Shown here one piece after another: positions 56,201 through 64,000 of a DNA stretch of 64,000 nucleotides (position 1 is the stretch's first letter; every line of letters starts with the position of its first letter). The stretch covers positions 41,035,619 through 41,099,618 of the forward strand of contig OY288246.1 in the NCBI GenBank assembly GCA_958450325.1, read 5' to 3'. This stretch comes from Agrostemma githago (lineage: Eukaryota > Streptophyta > Magnoliopsida > Caryophyllales > Caryophyllaceae). The translations under genes and the position numbers were made by a program. The notes beneath the pieces were generated by a model. That model had not been told where the DNA came from and searched no databases. It saw only the letters and a program-made list of their open reading frames with translations.

Positions 56201-57236
56201 CCTTGATTGCTGCGTCTTTTTCTGCAGACATGTTTCGTTTCTTCTGTTTTACAGGGCGAGCTTCCATGCTTACATTCAGCTTGTGAACGATGCATGATGG
56301 GTCAACGCCAGGCATCTCGTCTGCAGAATAGGCAAATACGTCTTTGTTCTCTTTCAGTAGTTTGATCAGGTCGGCCTGGTAGGATTCCTCCAGGCCTGCT
56401 CCTACCAGGACCTGTCTTCCTGGCTCCAAGTCTACCAGCATACTTTCGCCCCCTGGCTCCAGGCGGTCAGGTGCCGGGTGCTCGACCGGGACCTCACCTT
56501 CTCTGCAGGGGGAACTGTCGGCTTTTCTTTTTCCTTTTCTGTCTCTCTCGTGCTCTTGCAGGGCCACGGAGTAGCATTGTCTGGCTGACTCCTGGTCCCC
56601 GCGTATTTTTCCTTCCAGCCCGAAGTCAGTGACATACGCGATGGTGAGGGCCCTGATGGAGATGGCCGCCTCGATTTCGTCCAGAGTGGCCCTGCCAATC
56701 AGGGCGTTGTAGGCAGATCTCGCGTCCACAACAACGAAGGTTGCCCTGACATTCCTGGCTGTAGTGCCTTCCCCAAAGGTTACAGGCAAGTCGATGACTC
56801 CCAAGGGTAACACACCTGCCCCACTGAATCCATACAGCGATCCGGGAGCAGGTTGCAGGTGCCTTTTTTCCAGGCCCATTTTTTCGAAGGCGTCCTTGTA
56901 CAATAGATTTGTGTACGCGCCTGTGTCCACCATACACCTTCGCACAATATGGTTACTGATCTCTAGGGACAGCACCAAAGGATCACTGTGCGGATATACC
57001 ACGCGTCCTGCATCATCAGGGGTGATGCTTAATGTCACTCCCCTTGGACTCCCTGCTTTCTCAGCGTAGCAGATCTGGTTCCTTAGCTCGCGCATTTGCC
57101 TTTTTTGGCCTCTTCGACTGAGCTGGCCTTCGGTGCCCCCTGAAATTACATGGATCACCATGCGGTTTTGCACTGACCCTTCGGGTTTTTCAGATACTTC
57201 CTTCTGAGACTTATTTTTAGCTGCGTAGTTGGCCAA
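53253..57236 (-). CDS. Element B pol (protease, RT, dual RNase H, integrase)
   Basis: Open frame of 1327 codons. Protease Asp at about 104 (CMVDTGAYTNLLY); RT with FLGYHQV and YVDD at 481-484; degenerate Ty3-type RNase H to about 740; second RNase H with Asp near 762 (VYTDGSSTANGAG), Glu near 800 and Asp near 824; integrase with an HHCC finger (HHIGGKSLAHKAL... CRKCQ), a DDE core (WGMDILG, VFDHGRQF, NGQAEAANK) and a C-terminal GPYQV module. The first Met is not the real start: the frame was joined to gag before a 296-bp duplication shifted it. The pol domains themselves look intact. Confidence 0.9.
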   Translation of the reverse strand: MANYAAKNKSQKEVSEKPEGSVQNRMVIHVISGGTEGQLSRRGQKRQMRELRNQICYAEKAGSPRGVTLSITPDDAGRVVYPHSDPLVLSLEISNHIVRRCMVDTGAYTNLLYKDAFEKMGLEKRHLQPAPGSLYGFSGAGVLPLGVIDLPVTFGEGTTARNVRATFVVVDARSAYNALIGRATLDEIEAAISIRALTIAYVTDFGLEGKIRGDQESARQCYSVALQEHERDRKGKRKADSSPCREGEVPVEHPAPDRLEPGGESMLVDLEPGRQVLVGAGLEESYQADLIKLLKENKDVFAYSADEMPGVDPSCIVHKLNVSMEARPVKQKKRNMSAEKDAAIKEEIDKLLKADFIEVCDYPEWLANVVMVKKSSGAWRMCVDFTNLNKACPKDCYPLPRIDQLVDATSGYTMLSFLDAFLGYHQVYLWQPDRVKCAFITSSGTYMYKMMPFGLKNAGATYQRLVDKVFEKQKGRNIEAYVDDAIVKSREDKEHLTDLQETFRSLRAYKMKLNPKKCTFGVRSGKFLGFLVSSRGIDANPEKIQAVLDLPEPKTIRDIQRLTGRMAALARFIARSADKATPFFKILKGNKQFKWENEQKEAFEQLKDHLKKLPTLARPVVGEKLFLYIAVTNITVSAVILREEAGAQQPIYFVSHALGAAEKNYPMVEKAAYAVIIAARKLRPYFDAHPVIVLTDQPLEKVLEKFEKSGRLLKWAIELSGLGISYQPRTAITAQALADFLAECSHAGEEEAPAQEWIVYTDGSSTANGAGAGVVLTSPEGTDFEHALRFVFPASNNEAEYEAVLAGVRLAKAAGAERIVLATDSQLIANQINEEYEARDQAMATYLEMVKGELSDLKSYEVKQIPRSQNNRADALSKLASSSLQDIRRSVWVDVLHEKSTNPCQTINAVEEELESWMTPFIQYKKQGILPSDSLQKKKTRAKAAWFILINGELYKKSFTHPLLKCLRADQAAEVLEDIHSGICGHHIGGKSLAHKALRAGYYWPTMLADAKSLTQKCRKCQLFAPSIHAPAQELRPILSPIPFAQWGMDILGPFTMATGSRKFLIVAIDYFTKWVEAEAVPNITEPAVRKVIWRNIITRFGLPKMLVFDHGRQFDNDPLRIWLESHNISVAYSAVCHPQTNGQAEAANKQILNGLKKMVDDCKGRWADELPSILWSIRTTKKESTGRTPFGLVYGAEALLSIEARIPSLRSLQYDQAENEAAMVEALDLVNELREEASTNIAAYQQRMRKAFNSKVRQRSFQMGELVLRKTQAIGKSREHGKLSANWEGPYQVTQVLGPGTYRISNLEGQELSAHWNADTLKKYYV

Positions 57237-57595
57237 CCATCCGTTCCTGATTAATTTCTCAATTTCGTCCTTCAGGTGACGGCATTCTTCGGTGGTGTGC
57301 GTCCTGCATCATCAGGGGTGATGCTTAATGTCACTCCCCTTGGACTCCCTGCTTTCTCAGCGTAGCAGATCTGGTTCCTTAGCTCGCGCATTTGCCTTTT
57401 TTGGCCTCTTCGACTGAGCTGGCCTTCGGTGCCCCCTGAAATTACATGGATCACCATGCGGTTTTGCATTGACCCTTCGGGTTTTTCAGATACTTCCTTC
57501 TGAGACTTATTTTTAGCTGCGTAGTTGGCCAACCATCCGTTCCTGATTAATTTCTCAATTTCGTCCTTCAGGTGACGGCATTCTTCGGTGGTGTG
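57004..57595 (-). repeat. 296-bp tandem duplication that splits element B gag-pol
   Basis: The block beginning CGTCCTGCATCATCAGG at 57004 is repeated from 57300, ending with GGCATTCTTCGGTGGTGTG in both copies, almost without difference. 296 is not a multiple of three, so it shifts gag out of frame with pol; without it the two frames would be continuous. The near identity implies a very recent event, or an assembly artefact. Confidence 0.9.
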
Positions 57596-58417
57596 GCCTA
57601 TACAGTCGTGGAAAGTGCAGAATTTCTTGGGGTCGCCTTTTGGGCTGCGAGGTTTGTTTGGGCGGTTCCATTTGGCAGTTTCTTTTTCCAGTTCGAAGAT
57701 TTCCGCCCTGGATTTGTTCAGAGAGGTGTAACTGTCGAATCTGGGTTGGTAGACTGGGCGCTCCTTCTTGGGAGTGTCTCCCTCTTCCCTTTGCTTGCCT
57801 GGCTCACTTCTGCCCCTTCCACCCTGCGGTCCCCCTTGAGGCTTTGTTTGGCCTGCCGGGGTATCCGTCAGGCCGTGGAACTCCTCCTGCAGAATGAACC
57901 CTTCAGCAATCTTTCTGGCCATGGCCAAGGTTTCTGGCTGGGCCCTGATCATCTGGTTTTTCATTTCCCCTGGAAGTAGGGAGATTGTCAGGGCGTAGGC
58001 GGCAGTGGAATCATCGATCTCCCTGACCTGTTGGTAGGATAGATCAAATCTTCTCATGTACTCTCTCACACTCTCACCCTTTTTCTGTTTCAGGGTCATG
58101 AGATCGAAACGGGTAAGGCGTCTTCTCTTGTTTCCGGCATACTGTTCGAGGAAAATTTCAGCCAGCTCTATGAAGAACCTGATTGACCCCTGGCGGAGGT
58201 CTCTGAACCATCCCTGCGCGAGCCCCACCAGGGTGGTAGGGAAAACTTTGCACCATATGGCATCATCTACGTCATACATGCCCATGTGGCTCTCAAAGGC
58301 TGCCAGGTGGTCTTCAGGATCTGTCGTCCCGTCAAATTTGATGGTTGGCATTTTGATTTTTGGAATGGGGTACTCTTGTACCTCTGGGTGTAGCGGAATT
58401 TTTGTGGGCCTGCCCAC
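57272..58417 (-). pseudogene. Element B gag core
   Basis: Contains the gag capsid-like region (FDGTTDPEDHLAAFESHMGM, then GESVREYMRRFDLSYQQV) and a CCHC-type knuckle (CTFHDCIGHTTEEC), followed by the duplicated segment where the frame is lost (ends GRTPPKNAVT). It is in frame with 58463-59272 across an in-frame TAG at 58463-58465. Would assemble the retroelement particle and bind genomic RNA. Confidence 0.8.
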
Positions 58418-58462
58418 CAGTCGTGACCTGCTTTCCCCAGACTGGTTACCGTGAGAATCCCA

Positions 58463-59272
58463 CTATTTATGGGTCGGTTTCCTCGCACTGGGGGAGCGGT
58501 GCCTCGGTGGTGGCCTGCTTACCGCTTCATCCTCTGTTTCCGGGGAGATCTGCCTGGGCCTCTTCCTCTGAGAGTGGCAGAGGTTTTCACCCTGATGGTG
58601 TCTGGACTCGAGCGGTTGTCCCCGGTTGAGCCGGGATTGCAGGCTTTGGGATAAGCCGGGGGCCGACTGTTCCTTGGCTGCAGGTGTCAGCCTGGAGAAA
58701 ACTCCGCCTGGCCTTTCTCCCAAGCGTTTTGACACAGGCTCCCTGGGCCTCATGCGCTCCTGTAGTCCTTGAGATAAGCCCCCCTGTCCTCCAGACGCCG
58801 ATTCTGTTGTGTGAATGGAGAACGCCTGCTGGACAGGTGGCTCTGGATTGCCAGTAGTAATGCGCCTCTGCGCATGCGTATACACTTGAGCTGTTCTTCT
58901 CGCTTTTCTCTGAGAATTTCTGGCGGCGGTCCGCCTCGTGCCCCCGGCCTCGTCCCTGCTGACTGGGGACGGTTGCCTGGGAGCCGACGCGACCCTGCCC
59001 ACCAAGTCCTCAGGTGTGAATTCTTGATTCAGCATCGCAGAGAAGAACGCGGCCGCCTGTGCCATTTGAGCTGGGGTCAGATTGAGAGCACGTCCTGGGT
59101 GTGTCCCCAACTCAGGTGTCGCAGCAGTGTTTGATCCATCGAGGGGATTGGTTCCCCCTACCGCTAGGATCGTGGCAGGAGGAACCCTCTCCGACTGCGG
59201 CATACCGTACAGGGGGGTCACCGGCGGGACCGGCGGACCCGCTCCTGCACTGGCGTCACCGATTTCTGGCAT
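58463..59272 (-). pseudogene. Element B gag N-terminal part, ends at in-frame TAG
   Basis: 269 codons starting MPEIGDASAGAG about 70 bp after the PBS. Low complexity: Pro/Ala-rich, then Arg-rich (SQRKARRTAQ), with a short helical block (MAQAAAFFSAMLNQEF). Ends in TAG, after which the same frame continues directly into the gag core, so the stop is probably a recent point mutation. Programmed read-through is a less likely alternative. Confidence 0.7.
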
Positions 59273-59338
59273 GATTGTGTTTAATTTTGTGATTATGAGT
59301 GGTTGATTTTAGTGGGTAACTCGTGAGCACAACCGTAA

Positions 59339-59358
59339 GTTCCCCACAGACGGCGCCA
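59339..59358 (-). promoter_or_regulatory. Element B primer binding site
   Basis: In element orientation TGGCGCCGTCTGTGGGGAAC, three bases from the 5' LTR. TGGCGCCGT-type sites are usual in Tat/Athila elements. Confidence 0.8.
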
Positions 59359-59361
59359 AAT

Positions 59362-60038
59362 TGTTCCGGTCACGGAAACAATTCACCCGGCCTAGGATCC
59401 GGGCAGTATAATTGAATTAACGGTGAACAATTGATCGTTTGATTCCCTTGGTCTTCCCTTCCTCTCACTCCCTGGATCGGACCTTCCCGGCGGAAACGGC
59501 TTGCTCCCTGCACAATGAACGCACAGGGCCTCGGAGGTTATCCGAGGAAACCCTCTCCGATGCCTAAGTCAGTCCGTGAAATTGCCTTTACGAACCTAGC
59601 TCGTGGGGAACTAGGTGGCGTTTTTAGGAGTAAGAGTCTAGAGAGAGAAAATCCAACCCCTCTCATGTGGGAAATGAGGAGGTATTTATACCTTCCCACA
59701 AGAGAGAGAAGGGGAGGAGGAATGGTTGGATAGAGAAGTGACAAGTGGCGGCTTCTCATCCATCCATTCCCAATTACCTTAGGCAAAATGACGAGAGGGC
59801 CCCTGGGGGTCCCAGCCCTGCCAGCCAGGGATTTTCCCAGGGCAGACAGTCTTCAGGCAGGGAGCTGCCAAGCTCCGACAGGTTGGGTTGGCCTGTGCTC
59901 CCAGCAGCTGACGGCCAACCTTAGCGTTTTATGCTTGTTCTAATTTCTTGCTAGGGGCTGGTCTTTCAACTCCTTAACAGGGACCATCTCGGGGCCTGCC
60001 TAGCAGGCGGCTAATTGACAGGCGGCCCACCCCAATCA
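59362..60038 (-). repeat. Element B 5' LTR (677 bp)
   Basis: Partner of 47585-48261 with about 7 substitutions by eye. Contains a TATA box GGTATAAATACC at 59681-59692 on the - strand. Confidence 0.95.
59681..59692 (-). promoter_or_regulatory. TATA box of the element B 5' LTR
   Basis: GGTATAAATACC, palindromic at its flanks, suitably placed for transcription toward gag-pol. The same sequence is kept in the 3' LTR. Confidence 0.6.
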
Positions 60039-60043
60039 GGTTC

Positions 60044-60185
60044 GAACGGGCCCGAACTCCCACAAAGTTCGGTGGCGACTCCACTTAGATTTAAGTTTCA
60101 ATTCGATCCATTCTCATATGGAGATTCATTCGCCTCCCCAAACCCGGGCGTGGCCGCGTCGGGGTGGACCTATGTCATGTTCACA
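60044..60185 (+). repeat. Element C 5' LTR, remaining part
   Basis: Continues from 47584 after element B and ends CATGTTCACA. Resembles the end of the element A LTR (CCCGGGCGTGGCCGCGTCGG and GGTGGACCTA). Confidence 0.85.
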
Positions 60186-60188
60186 ATT

Positions 60189-60206
60189 TGGCGACTCCGC
60201 TGGGGA
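60189..60206 (+). promoter_or_regulatory. Element C primer binding site
   Basis: TGGCGACTCCGCTGGGGA, three bases after the LTR, identical to element A. Confidence 0.75.
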
Positions 60207-61265
60207 TTAACTGATGCGTGACTTACCATCGGCATCCTCAGGGTGAGACTCGAATAGAAATCGTCTGACTAGTACAATACGCATTTTAGTTTTACGGTTC
60301 ATGCATAACCCATATTTTCCCGGGCCGGTACTCGCGACCGACGTCCCACTATACCGTGATGTACTCCAATATGGATATGTCAAAGGTGTCCATAGTCGAT
60401 TCGAGTGGGTTTCGCGGCATGTTCTAAGCTCAACTCGACTTAGAAAGTCCGTCCCGATCAACGTCTAGACTATGTGCACTGGTATAGACCCTCTATAGAC
60501 CGACCGAGACTTAGTGTAAAGCATACATGGCGTCGTTATAATGCTTGCCTGACTACGTGCTACTTGGTTCCCGTGTCGTTTTCAAAAAACTGTCAACTTT
60601 TCAAAAAATACATCTTTTTCAAGATATTCAATTTCAAAACCCAGGACATATACCGAATTTAGGACTTATGATTTTACTCAAAATAGCCTATTTCTAGCCG
60701 GTATGCTGCCCATTTCAAAACTCGAAAATATTTTCGAACTTTCAAAACTTGTGGCCCGATGCACTTTCCGATTTTCTCGAAAAATCGGGCCCTTCCCCGA
60801 GTTCTCTAGGATTTTTCAAAAACAATCCATCTTCAAAACCTTCCCCTTCTTAGGACTTCCCGTATATAGCAGTGTCGGGTCATGTCTTAAGTCGTCGGTT
60901 TCTTTAGCGTCGAAACTCTGTCGATCTTACATCGCGAGTTTCTCCCCTATCCCAGTCCGCCTTACTAGACTAAGGCAAAGCCCACCTGCGTAGGACATAC
61001 TCCTACAAAGGAGTGCCCGTTTACACAATCGAGTCAAAAAGTCTGGGGATGTCTCACGTGGACCTTTCTTCGAACGGGACTCGGCCCACCCGCCGAATCC
61101 TAAGGAAGGCCCACCTTTCACAAGTCACCCGTCTAGGTGTCTTTTCCGAGTCATTTACCTCTTCAGTCTTGTTCGGGATGTACTTTCTATTCCGGGACTC
61201 ATGCTAGTTTCTGATTACGCGGTGTTCTTACAGACAGGCCACCGAAAACCAGATATCAACGCAAA
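60207..61265 (+). other. Element C 5' leader
   Basis: Non-coding leader homologous to that of A (shared blocks around ACTATACCGTG, GTAAAGCATACAT and CTCACGTGGACCTTTCTTCG). Rich in TTTTCAAAA words. Confidence 0.7.
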
Positions 61266-64000
61266 ATGGACGCATTGAAGGATGCCCTAGCCAAGATTGA
61301 AGCCTAATTGACTGCCATCCAGACTGATCAAACGACACTTGCTACTCGTGTGAGCGCCATGGAGAAAGGAGCTCCTCCTCCTGGATCTGAGCCCACTGGG
61401 CCCATAGTTGAACTAGTCAGCGCTGTTCGCAGGCTCGAAGAACAAGTTCACCTGTCAACGAACAACTCGATCCACACTGAAATTGCTCGTTCCTATTCGC
61501 CTTTGAATGACGAGCTACCTGCTAACCTCAACCTTACGGGAATTCCAATGTTTGAGGGTACCGAAGACCCGGTCCACCACATCCGGGCATTCAAAGATTT
61601 TATGGCGGTAAAAGGGGTGAAGTCCACCATGTTTACTCACTTATTCCCTTCCTCCCTTGAAAAGCATCCCAAGGCCTAGTACTACAGGCTCGATTCCAAA
61701 AAATACAAGACTTGGGATGATGTGACGACTGAATTTGCTCGGAATTACGCTGTTAATACCGAGATCCATACTACAATGCGTACTCTGGAAGTAATGGCCC
61801 AAGAGCCCAAAGAAGGGTTCACCAAATATCTGCAGAGATGGCGGGCCGAGAGTGTGAAGCTGGTTGATAAGCCCAGCGAAAAAGTGCTAGTGGAGGCTTT
61901 TGTCAAGAATCTCCTCCCATCCTACCGGGTCCATCTCCGGTATGCTCTCATCCCCAATTTTGCTACCCTAACTGAAATGGGTACAAGGATCGAGGACGAC
62001 TTACGGTTAGAGAGCCTAACTAAGGCCTCTACCAAGGGCTATCAAGGGGCAAGCTCATCTGCGAGCAAGCCCACACCTGCAGCTGCAACTCGCAGCATCT
62101 TCGACGAGGTAAATCTGCTTGACACCTCATCCAAAAAGAATACACCAAATCGGGTATTCACAGATATAGGGACTACCTATACCTACGCCTTACAAAGGCT
62201 ATCTTCTAAAGGCCTTATCCAACCAATAAACCCAACTCTCGAACTTCCAGTGGAGAAAAGGCTCAAGAGCTACAATATCCAAGCCTATTGCCAGTATCAT
62301 CGTGGTAACGGGCATGATACTGAAAAATGCTGGAAACTGAAGCATCTGATCCAAGATCTGATCGAAAGTGGGAAAATACCGTTGCCCGGGGACAAGCCGA
62401 GCAACAAAGAAAACCCGTTCAGTACTCATGCTATATTCACGGGAGAGGTAATCGACAGTTCTCACCTCATTTCCCCTTATATCCCACAAATCAACGGGAT
62501 ATGGTTCGATGATGAGGACGACGTTTACCTGGCAAAAGGGGAAACTGTCCCCGTCACGAGAGAAGAGGTCCGAAAAGCTAAGTCCAAAGCCTTAGCCACC
62601 AACCACCTCGCCACAGCTGGGCGCTCTACTCCAACAACCGTCACTGAACCTACCAGGAAGGATCCTACCCTCGAAGAACCAAGCAGTGACACGCCGTTGG
62701 TCCAACAATTGAAGAGGGTTCGAGCTGATCTAACCATATGGCAACTACTGGTTAGCTCACAAGCACATCGGGAAGCACTGACTAAGGCTCTCGATGAGAT
62801 CAAGGTCGACTCACAGGTTACCCCCGTTGAAATGGTAGCCACCATCATGCCCTATCTCAAGGGCAAATCCAAGGAAGGAGGCCCACTCGTCACCTTCTCC
62901 GATTCTGATCTGCCAGTGTTCGGGCCCAATCATAATCTGGCCCTATACATCACGGTCATTTGCCGAGGGAAGTACCTCCCAATGACCCTTATCGTCAACG
63001 GGTCCGCTGTGAATGTCCTTCCCTTAAGGACCGCTAAAGCCCTCGGCATCACAGATGCCGACTATCTCCCGACAACACAAACTTTTCAGGCTTTCGACGG
63101 GAGCCCAAAACCGGTAGCCGGGGCCGTTAAATTGACAATCATAACGGGCCCAATCGAAAAAGAACTGGAGTTCCAGGTTATTGATGTCACCTCATCCTTC
63201 AACTTGCTACTCGGAAGGCCTTGGATCCACGCGGTCAAAGCCGTATCCTCTACCCTCCACCGAAAAGTCAAGATACCACTCCTAGACGGTGTCATCACAT
63301 TGGAGGCGACCCCTATGACCGTGGCTAGTTGCAACGCCACGAGCCGGGCCGAACCGCGGGGATTCAATTTCGTGGGCATGATTGAGGATGAATATCTCTT
63401 CAGGCCTTACTTCACCACTAGCATTGACACGATGCTACAAAACTTGGGCCATCTACCGGGAGCTACCTCGAGGCCAAATCTTCCAGCTAGGAAGATTATT
63501 GAGCTCCTAAACGATGGTGAATCACAGTTCGGATTGGGGTATGCTATAACCCCGGAAAACGTGGTCTGGGCCGGTCCGGTATTTACAAGGCCACCAACAT
63601 CCTCAAGGGTACATACATAGGCCCTTATAGCCTGAAGTTAACTGACTACTTCGTCACTCCAGTTTTCGGAGCTATTCAGGTGGGCCTATACCAACCCACT
63701 ATCACATATCCCGAGACCAAAATGGCTTGGGAATGCAATTTCATCCCCGATGATATATTCACCCTCGTTCAAGCCGAGTCCAAATAAGGGGAAAACAACT
63801 CCGAGCCCGTGCTGGGGCTCCTATTTGGAGAAGACAAGACCGTCCCCGTTTCAAAAGATGACTTGGTCAACCTGATCCTCCGCAGCGATCGGTTTGACCC
63901 GACCAAGCTAATCTCCGAAGTCAGTGCAGACACTGGGAAAAGGGCCTGGAGGAAGACCATCAAGTGGACCGATAGTCAAGGACGGGTCTACAAGCTGACC
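61266..64000 (+). pseudogene. Element C gag-pol, broken and truncated by the window
   Basis: Clear homologue of the element A polyprotein. The ATG at 61266 gives 13 codons and then TAA (61305-61307). The frame continues, with TAG at 61677-61679 where A has Trp, and is then open from 61722 to about 63570 (gag, CCHC-like CQYHRGNGHDTEKC, protease region). A few extra bases near 63570 shift the frame, and another TAA falls at 63785-63787. The protease motif reads TLIVNGSAVNV, so the catalytic Asp seen in A (TLVDDGSVVNV) is lost. RT and integrase lie beyond the window. Non-functional copy. Confidence 0.9.

Larger units (their letters stand above)
47585..60038 (-). mobile_element. Element B: Retand-like Tat-clade retrotransposon
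   Basis: 12.45 kb. LTRs of exactly 677 bp (47585-48261 and 59362-60038) are flanked by the duplication GGTTC. It is transcribed on the - strand. It has gag-pol with dual RNase H, two antisense genes downstream of pol, and an array of about 125-bp tandem repeats between the antisense genes and pol. A tandem-repeat array plus antisense ORFs is characteristic of Retand and related Tat lineages. LTRs differ at about 7 positions (around 1 percent). Gag-pol is broken by one stop and a 296-bp duplication. Confidence 0.9.
45254..64000 (+). mobile_element. Element C: older Tat/Ogre-clade retrotransposon, truncated by the window
   Basis: The 5' LTR is split by element B; then come the PBS (60189-60206), a leader, and gag-pol from 61266 that runs off the window. 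Sequence and layout match element A closely, but the coding region has several stops and a frameshift, so it is defective. The 3' LTR is not in the window. Confidence 0.85.

Overview
The window looks like transposon-rich intergenic DNA of a flowering plant, probably a eudicot. It contains FAR1-type MULE transposase, Tat-clade Ty3/gypsy elements, a Cassandra-type TRIM with a 5S-like core, GT-AG introns and long (TA)n microsatellites. I see no conventional host gene: every convincing coding region belongs to a mobile element. Species is not determinable from this sequence alone; Caryophyllales is only a guess.

Region 1 (1-20.1 kb) is a chain of transposons joined end to end at TA-rich microsatellites. 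It runs: the tail of a possible LTR (1-836), one element end (840-1195), a small non-autonomous element (1.24-3.0 kb), a large MULE of about 15 kb (3.0-17.93 kb), and another non-autonomous element (17.95-20.01 kb). The large MULE carries a three-exon FAR1-like transposase on the + strand (746 aa predicted). On the - strand it carries two duplicated 92-aa genes and a multi-exon Ulp1-like gene with two protease domains. The first domain has His-Asp-Cys; the second has Ser where the Cys should be. Its introns and spacers are full of a short motif, GTGTGAYTRTACA, and a near-perfect 252-bp foldback lies just upstream of the Ulp1-like start codon.

Region 2 (20.1-39.0 kb) is one further (TA)n-bordered element split by a 16.5-kb Tat-clade retrotransposon, called element A here (21201-37671, TSD CAAGG). 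Element A has an uninterrupted 2139-codon gag-pol on the - strand and an intron-containing plant-mobile-domain-like gene on the opposite strand. A complete Cassandra TRIM (24146-24876, LTRs identical by eye, TSD TGTAA) is nested inside it.

Region 3 (39.0-45.25 kb) is AT-rich and holds a small inverted-repeat element, a probable non-autonomous Helitron end, a degenerate tandem repeat and a foldback MITE, with no gene.

Region 4 (45.25-64 kb) is element C, an older relative of A on the + strand. Its 5' LTR is interrupted by element B (47585-60038, TSD GGTTC), a Retand-like Tat element. B has gag-pol on the - strand, broken by one stop codon and a 296-bp tandem duplication. It also has two antisense accessory genes with their own TATA boxes and an array of about 125-bp repeats. 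Element C then continues past the window end with a gag-pol broken by stop codons and a frameshift.

By LTR divergence counted by eye, the order is: Cassandra youngest (no difference seen), A and B young (roughly 1 percent), C older. All family assignments come from reading motifs, not from database searches.
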